Source of the DNA: an uncultured Coriobacteriaceae bacterium
Lineage (GTDB): Bacteria > Actinomycetota > Coriobacteriia > Coriobacteriales > Eggerthellaceae
Assembly (NCBI GenBank): GCA_946623915.1
Contig: CAMORQ010000130.1
Span: 1-6,034, forward strand
Length of the DNA stretch: 6,034 bases
Direction of reading: 5' to 3'
This document shows, one piece after another, positions 3,131 through 6,034 of the stretch. The notes below the pieces were generated by a model. The model was not told the origin of the DNA, did no database searches, and saw nothing but the letters and a program-made list of their open reading frames with translations. Positions within the stretch are counted from its first letter, which is position 1. Every line of letters starts with the position of its first letter. Both the position numbers and the translations under genes were made by a program.

Positions 3131-6034
3131 TGAAGTTTTCTCAAAAAGCATTGTCGATGGTGCTGGCATTTGCGCTCGTTGCAACTCCCATGCCCGCATA
3201 TGCGCTCGATGGCGATACGGGCTCGGTGGCGCAGAGCAAAGGCGCCGCGGTCTTTTCGCTTGGGCAAAGCGAAAATGCTGCGGGCGGTGCCCAGAACCAA
3301 TCGGGCTCACAGGGTGATGGATCAGGCGCAGCTGGCATGCAGGCGCTTTCGTTCGGGGCAAGTGACCTTGCCAGCGAACCGTGGGTAGCGGCGGACTTCA
3401 CATACGGCACTGCAGAAAAGCTGCTCTATGGATGCGACTACACGCGCCAATTCTCTATTTCCGGTCCGGTGGTGTCGGGTTTCTCCGAGCAGGGTGAAGC
3501 GAAACTGGCCGCAGGCAAGACCGATTTGGTCGTGCCATCCACCGACCCGGATGGCAATATGCTCATTGGCGTGGGTAAGCGTGCCTTCTACGAAAAGGGC
3601 CTGACGTCGGTCACGTTCCCCACGGGCATGCTCATCCCTTACGACGACACGGTCACCCACCGCGTGACCAAGCGTGGCAACTTCATCATTTTCGACGAGG
3701 CGTTCGGCAAGAACAACTTGACCAAGGTCGACCTTCCCACGGGCGTTATTGCGGTGCTGCCGAGCGCGTTTAAGGCTAACCAGCTGGAAGAAGTGTCGTT
3801 CGGTCGCACCATCTGGTGGATCGAAAACCTAGCCTTCGCCAACAACCAGATCCATACGGTGAACTTTCCCATAACTGTGGATTTCCAGATGGAAATGCAC
3901 GGCATGCCGTTTTCCGACAATCAGATTAAAAGTGTGCGCATTCCCGACTTTACAGCGGTGGTTAATAAGTACAGCTTCGCCATGAACCCTGGTATGGAGG
4001 AAACGCCCGACGAAAATCCGCGCAAGGAAACGCTGCGGGCACAAGGCTATCCGCTTGGCGTGGTGCACATGTACTGCGGCGACTTGGAGCTGTTCCATCT
4101 GGACCGCATCCACCATATAGAAAAGACCACCGAATCCACGAAGTCGTGGTACCAGCGTTTGGTTTACGTCGATAACGGCGAAGATGTGACCGCCTGGAAC
4201 GCCAACGACTTCACCTATGACGGCAACACCGTGACGGGCCTTTCAGAAAGCGGCATCAAAAAGCGCGCCGAAAACAAGAACCTGGTTATTCCGGACCGCT
4301 CCCCCGACGGCACCACGATCCTGCACATTGCAGATTCGACGAACACAAGTGGCGGAGGCCTGTTCGGGACCCGCGAAGAAGGCTTCGACACCGTGCAGCT
4401 GCCCAATGGCCTGCAGACTATTGGAGAGAACGCGTTCAGGGATACCGGGCTGAAGGACGTGCAGTTTCCTCTGGGTTTGAAGAAGATTGGCAATTATGCC
4501 TTCATGATGAATCAGCTGTCTGCTGCTGTGTTGCCCGACACGGTAACCACGTTAGGTATTGGTGCATTTTCCACTAATCCAAATCTTGCACGCATCGGCT
4601 TGTCCAAGGGTCTTACCGAAATCCCTGGTGGTGCTTTCGGCTGCAGCGACCAAAAGAATTGGATGGCAAACCTTACGTCCATCGCTATCCCTGACACCAT
4701 TACCAAGATCGGAGATAACGCGTTTGCGGGCAACAATTTCAAGAGAATTGAAATCCCCGCTTCCGTGAAGGAAATCGGGCGGTTTGCGTTCTCCACGAAA
4801 AACTACCTGAAGGATTCTTGCGAGCTCATCTTGCACGAAGGTCTGGAAACCATAGGCACCTATGCGTTCCGCAACAAGGTTATCGAAAGCGTCGACCTGC
4901 CCACAACGGTCAAGAAGCTCGAAAAGAACACCTTCCTGAAGCAGTATTCGGTTGGCGACACCTTCGAAGGTGGCTTAAGCACCGACCCCGTGCTCATTAC
5001 CACGGTCTACGTAAGCAGCTACGACCAGTACACCGACAAGGTGAACTTCCCCAATGGCGAAAATTCGCACGTTATCCGCTACAAGGGCGAAGACAAGTGG
5101 ACGTCTGAAGACTTCACCTACGGCGAATGGACCATTGCCGGCGACCTGCATCCTGCCAATGACACGACTGACAAGCTTCAAGGAAGCGTCCACGTTGTAA
5201 CGGGCTTTACCGAAATAGGTCAGGCAAAACTGGACGGCGGCCTCACCGACCTGGTCATTCCCGCAATCGACACGAATGGCAATCAGGTATGCGGTGTGGG
5301 CGACAACGCTTTCACGAACAAAGGCATCACGTCGCTCACGCTGCCTGCTGGCGTCAAGACCGCCAACGACAAGACATCTTGGAATGCCAGCCTTGCGCAG
5401 CGGGGCAACTTCTTCATTGGGGCAAGCGCCTTTATGGGCAACCAGCTTACGCGCCTCGATTTGCCCGAAGGTGTGCTCTACGTTGGCGGTTCTGCGTTCA
5501 AGGGCAACAAGCTTGCCAAGGTTACGTTCCCCGAAACCTGCATGTATATGGGCAGCCAGGCGTTTGCCGGCAATCAGATAATGACTGTCGGGTTCCCTGA
5601 AAAAACCGACTTCCCTCTGCAGATCTCCGAGATGGCGTTTGCCATCAACAAGTTAGAGTCGCTGCAGGTTCCCACAGACATTTCCTTCTTGGGCGCGAAC
5701 ACCTTCTTGCAGAACACGGGCATGGAGCCAGTAGTTGGTGGTAACGCAAACCAGCAAAAAGGCGGGGTGGTCCATCTTTACGTGACCGATTTGTCGAAGG
5801 TTGGGACAATAGCTAAGGACCGCACCGTCACGGGCGGCGGATCGGTCGTGCAGGACATCAAGGAGGGGACAGTTCCTGCGCAGTTCGCACCGTGGGGCCT
5901 GCAACATTTCACCTTCGACGAAGCTGGCACTACCGTTACCGGCTTAACCGACGCCGGCAAGGCCAAGCTGAAGATCGACCAGGATTTGGAAATCCCCGAT
6001 GTGGGTCCGACTGGCGAAGACATCACTGTTATCG
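3130..6034 (+). CDS. large secreted BspA-type leucine-rich-repeat surface protein (3' end outside window)
   Basis: The frame is open from ATG 3130 to the window end (at least 968 residues), with no stop. A clear signal peptide (MKFSQKALSMVLAFALVATP..., cleavage expected after A25 in PAYA-LD) and the absence of other hydrophobic stretches indicate secretion. After a linker rich in Gly, Ala, Ser and Gln (about 26-84), the protein alternates FTY modules and LRR blocks. FTY modules start at D89, D360, D661 and H926, with the pattern 'DFTY...VTGFSE.G.AKL...TDLVIP'. BspA/LRR_5-like repeats of the form 'L..I.IP..V..IG..AF..N' fill about 152-285, 421-603 and 722-862. LRR blocks 1 and 3 end in similar caps ('NPGMEE'/'NTGMEP', then 'VVHMY'/'VVHLY'). 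BspA-type LRR proteins are cell-surface adhesins or binding proteins in many host-associated bacteria; the ligand here is unknown. The wall-anchoring region must lie beyond the window. It shares a symmetric promoter with the divergent Ser-rich protein gene. Confidence 0.9.
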   Translation, partial: MKFSQKALSMVLAFALVATPMPAYALDGDTGSVAQSKGAAVFSLGQSENAAGGAQNQSGSQGDGSGAAGMQALSFGASDLASEPWVAADFTYGTAEKLLYGCDYTRQFSISGPVVSGFSEQGEAKLAAGKTDLVVPSTDPDGNMLIGVGKRAFYEKGLTSVTFPTGMLIPYDDTVTHRVTKRGNFIIFDEAFGKNNLTKVDLPTGVIAVLPSAFKANQLEEVSFGRTIWWIENLAFANNQIHTVNFPITVDFQMEMHGMPFSDNQIKSVRIPDFTAVVNKYSFAMNPGMEETPDENPRKETLRAQGYPLGVVHMYCGDLELFHLDRIHHIEKTTESTKSWYQRLVYVDNGEDVTAWNANDFTYDGNTVTGLSESGIKKRAENKNLVIPDRSPDGTTILHIADSTNTSGGGLFGTREEGFDTVQLPNGLQTIGENAFRDTGLKDVQFPLGLKKIGNYAFMMNQLSAAVLPDTVTTLGIGAFSTNPNLARIGLSKGLTEIPGGAFGCSDQKNWMANLTSIAIPDTITKIGDNAFAGNNFKRIEIPASVKEIGRFAFSTKNYLKDSCELILHEGLETIGTYAFRNKVIESVDLPTTVKKLEKNTFLKQYSVGDTFEGGLSTDPVLITTVYVSSYDQYTDKVNFPNGENSHVIRYKGEDKWTSEDFTYGEWTIAGDLHPANDTTDKLQGSVHVVTGFTEIGQAKLDGGLTDLVIPAIDTNGNQVCGVGDNAFTNKGITSLTLPAGVKTANDKTSWNASLAQRGNFFIGASAFMGNQLTRLDLPEGVLYVGGSAFKGNKLAKVTFPETCMYMGSQAFAGNQIMTVGFPEKTDFPLQISEMAFAINKLESLQVPTDISFLGANTFLQNTGMEPVVGGNANQQKGGVVHLYVTDLSKVGTIAKDRTVTGGGSVVQDIKEGTVPAQFAPWGLQHFTFDEAGTTVTGLTDAGKAKLKIDQDLEIPDVGPTGEDITVI
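3382..6034 (+). repeat. four-copy FTY-plus-LRR super-module series
   Basis: Copies begin near nucleotides 3394, 4207, 5110 and 5905 (residues 89, 360, 661, 926), with periods of 271, 301 and 265 residues. Each starts with a Trp or aromatic residue and '.FTY/F', then 'V(S/T)G(F/L)(S/T)..G..K' and '(D/N)LVIP' or a close variant (DLEIP in copy 4), and leads into LRRs. Copy 4 is cut by the window end. Similarity is at protein level; no long DNA identity is seen, so the duplications are old. Confidence 0.8.

Overview
The window is moderately GC-rich (the coding parts clearly so) and carries three protein genes and two short intergenic regions. The gene types are an FdhE-like formate dehydrogenase accessory protein, a Ser/Pro-Thr-rich exported protein, and a large BspA-type leucine-rich-repeat surface protein with repeated 'FTY...VTG' modules. 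Together they suggest an anaerobic Gram-positive actinobacterium of the Coriobacteriia/Eggerthellaceae kind (Eggerthella, Slackia, Denitrobacterium and relatives). This placement is inferred from gene content and style; no marker gene is present to prove it.

Layout. (1) 4-882, plus strand: fdhE-like gene, essentially full length, with four CxxC motifs. It may begin slightly upstream of the window. (2) 883-1042: gap between convergent genes, holding two perfect 7-bp hairpins. One of them, read on the minus strand, is followed by TTTT and is a candidate terminator. (3) 1043-2851, minus strand: 602-residue exported protein with an N-terminal signal or anchor helix, about 300 residues of Ser-rich low complexity, a Pro-Thr/Pro-Glu stalk and a 150-residue Cys/His-containing C-terminal domain. 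(4) 2852-3129: divergent intergenic region. (5) 3130 to beyond 6034, plus strand: secreted LRR protein of at least 968 residues, with four copies of an FTY module at 265-301 residue spacing. It has no stop codon in the window.

The most notable feature is between the two surface-protein genes. A perfect 10-bp inverted repeat (2876-2908) reads as a sigma70-type promoter, TTTACA-N17-TAAAAT, on both strands. Each arm serves as the -35 of one promoter and the -10 of the other. The two genes would therefore share one symmetric promoter that RNA polymerase can occupy in only one direction at a time. The plus-strand transcript would carry a leader of about 215 nt with several perfect stems, including two mutually exclusive hairpins, and a short basic upstream ORF whose stop overlaps the LRR gene's start codon. 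The minus-strand transcript would have a leader of only about 20 nt. The two proteins may thus be an alternately or jointly expressed cell-surface pair; this is inference from promoter geometry. The fdhE-like gene is on the far side of the minus-strand gene and looks functionally separate.
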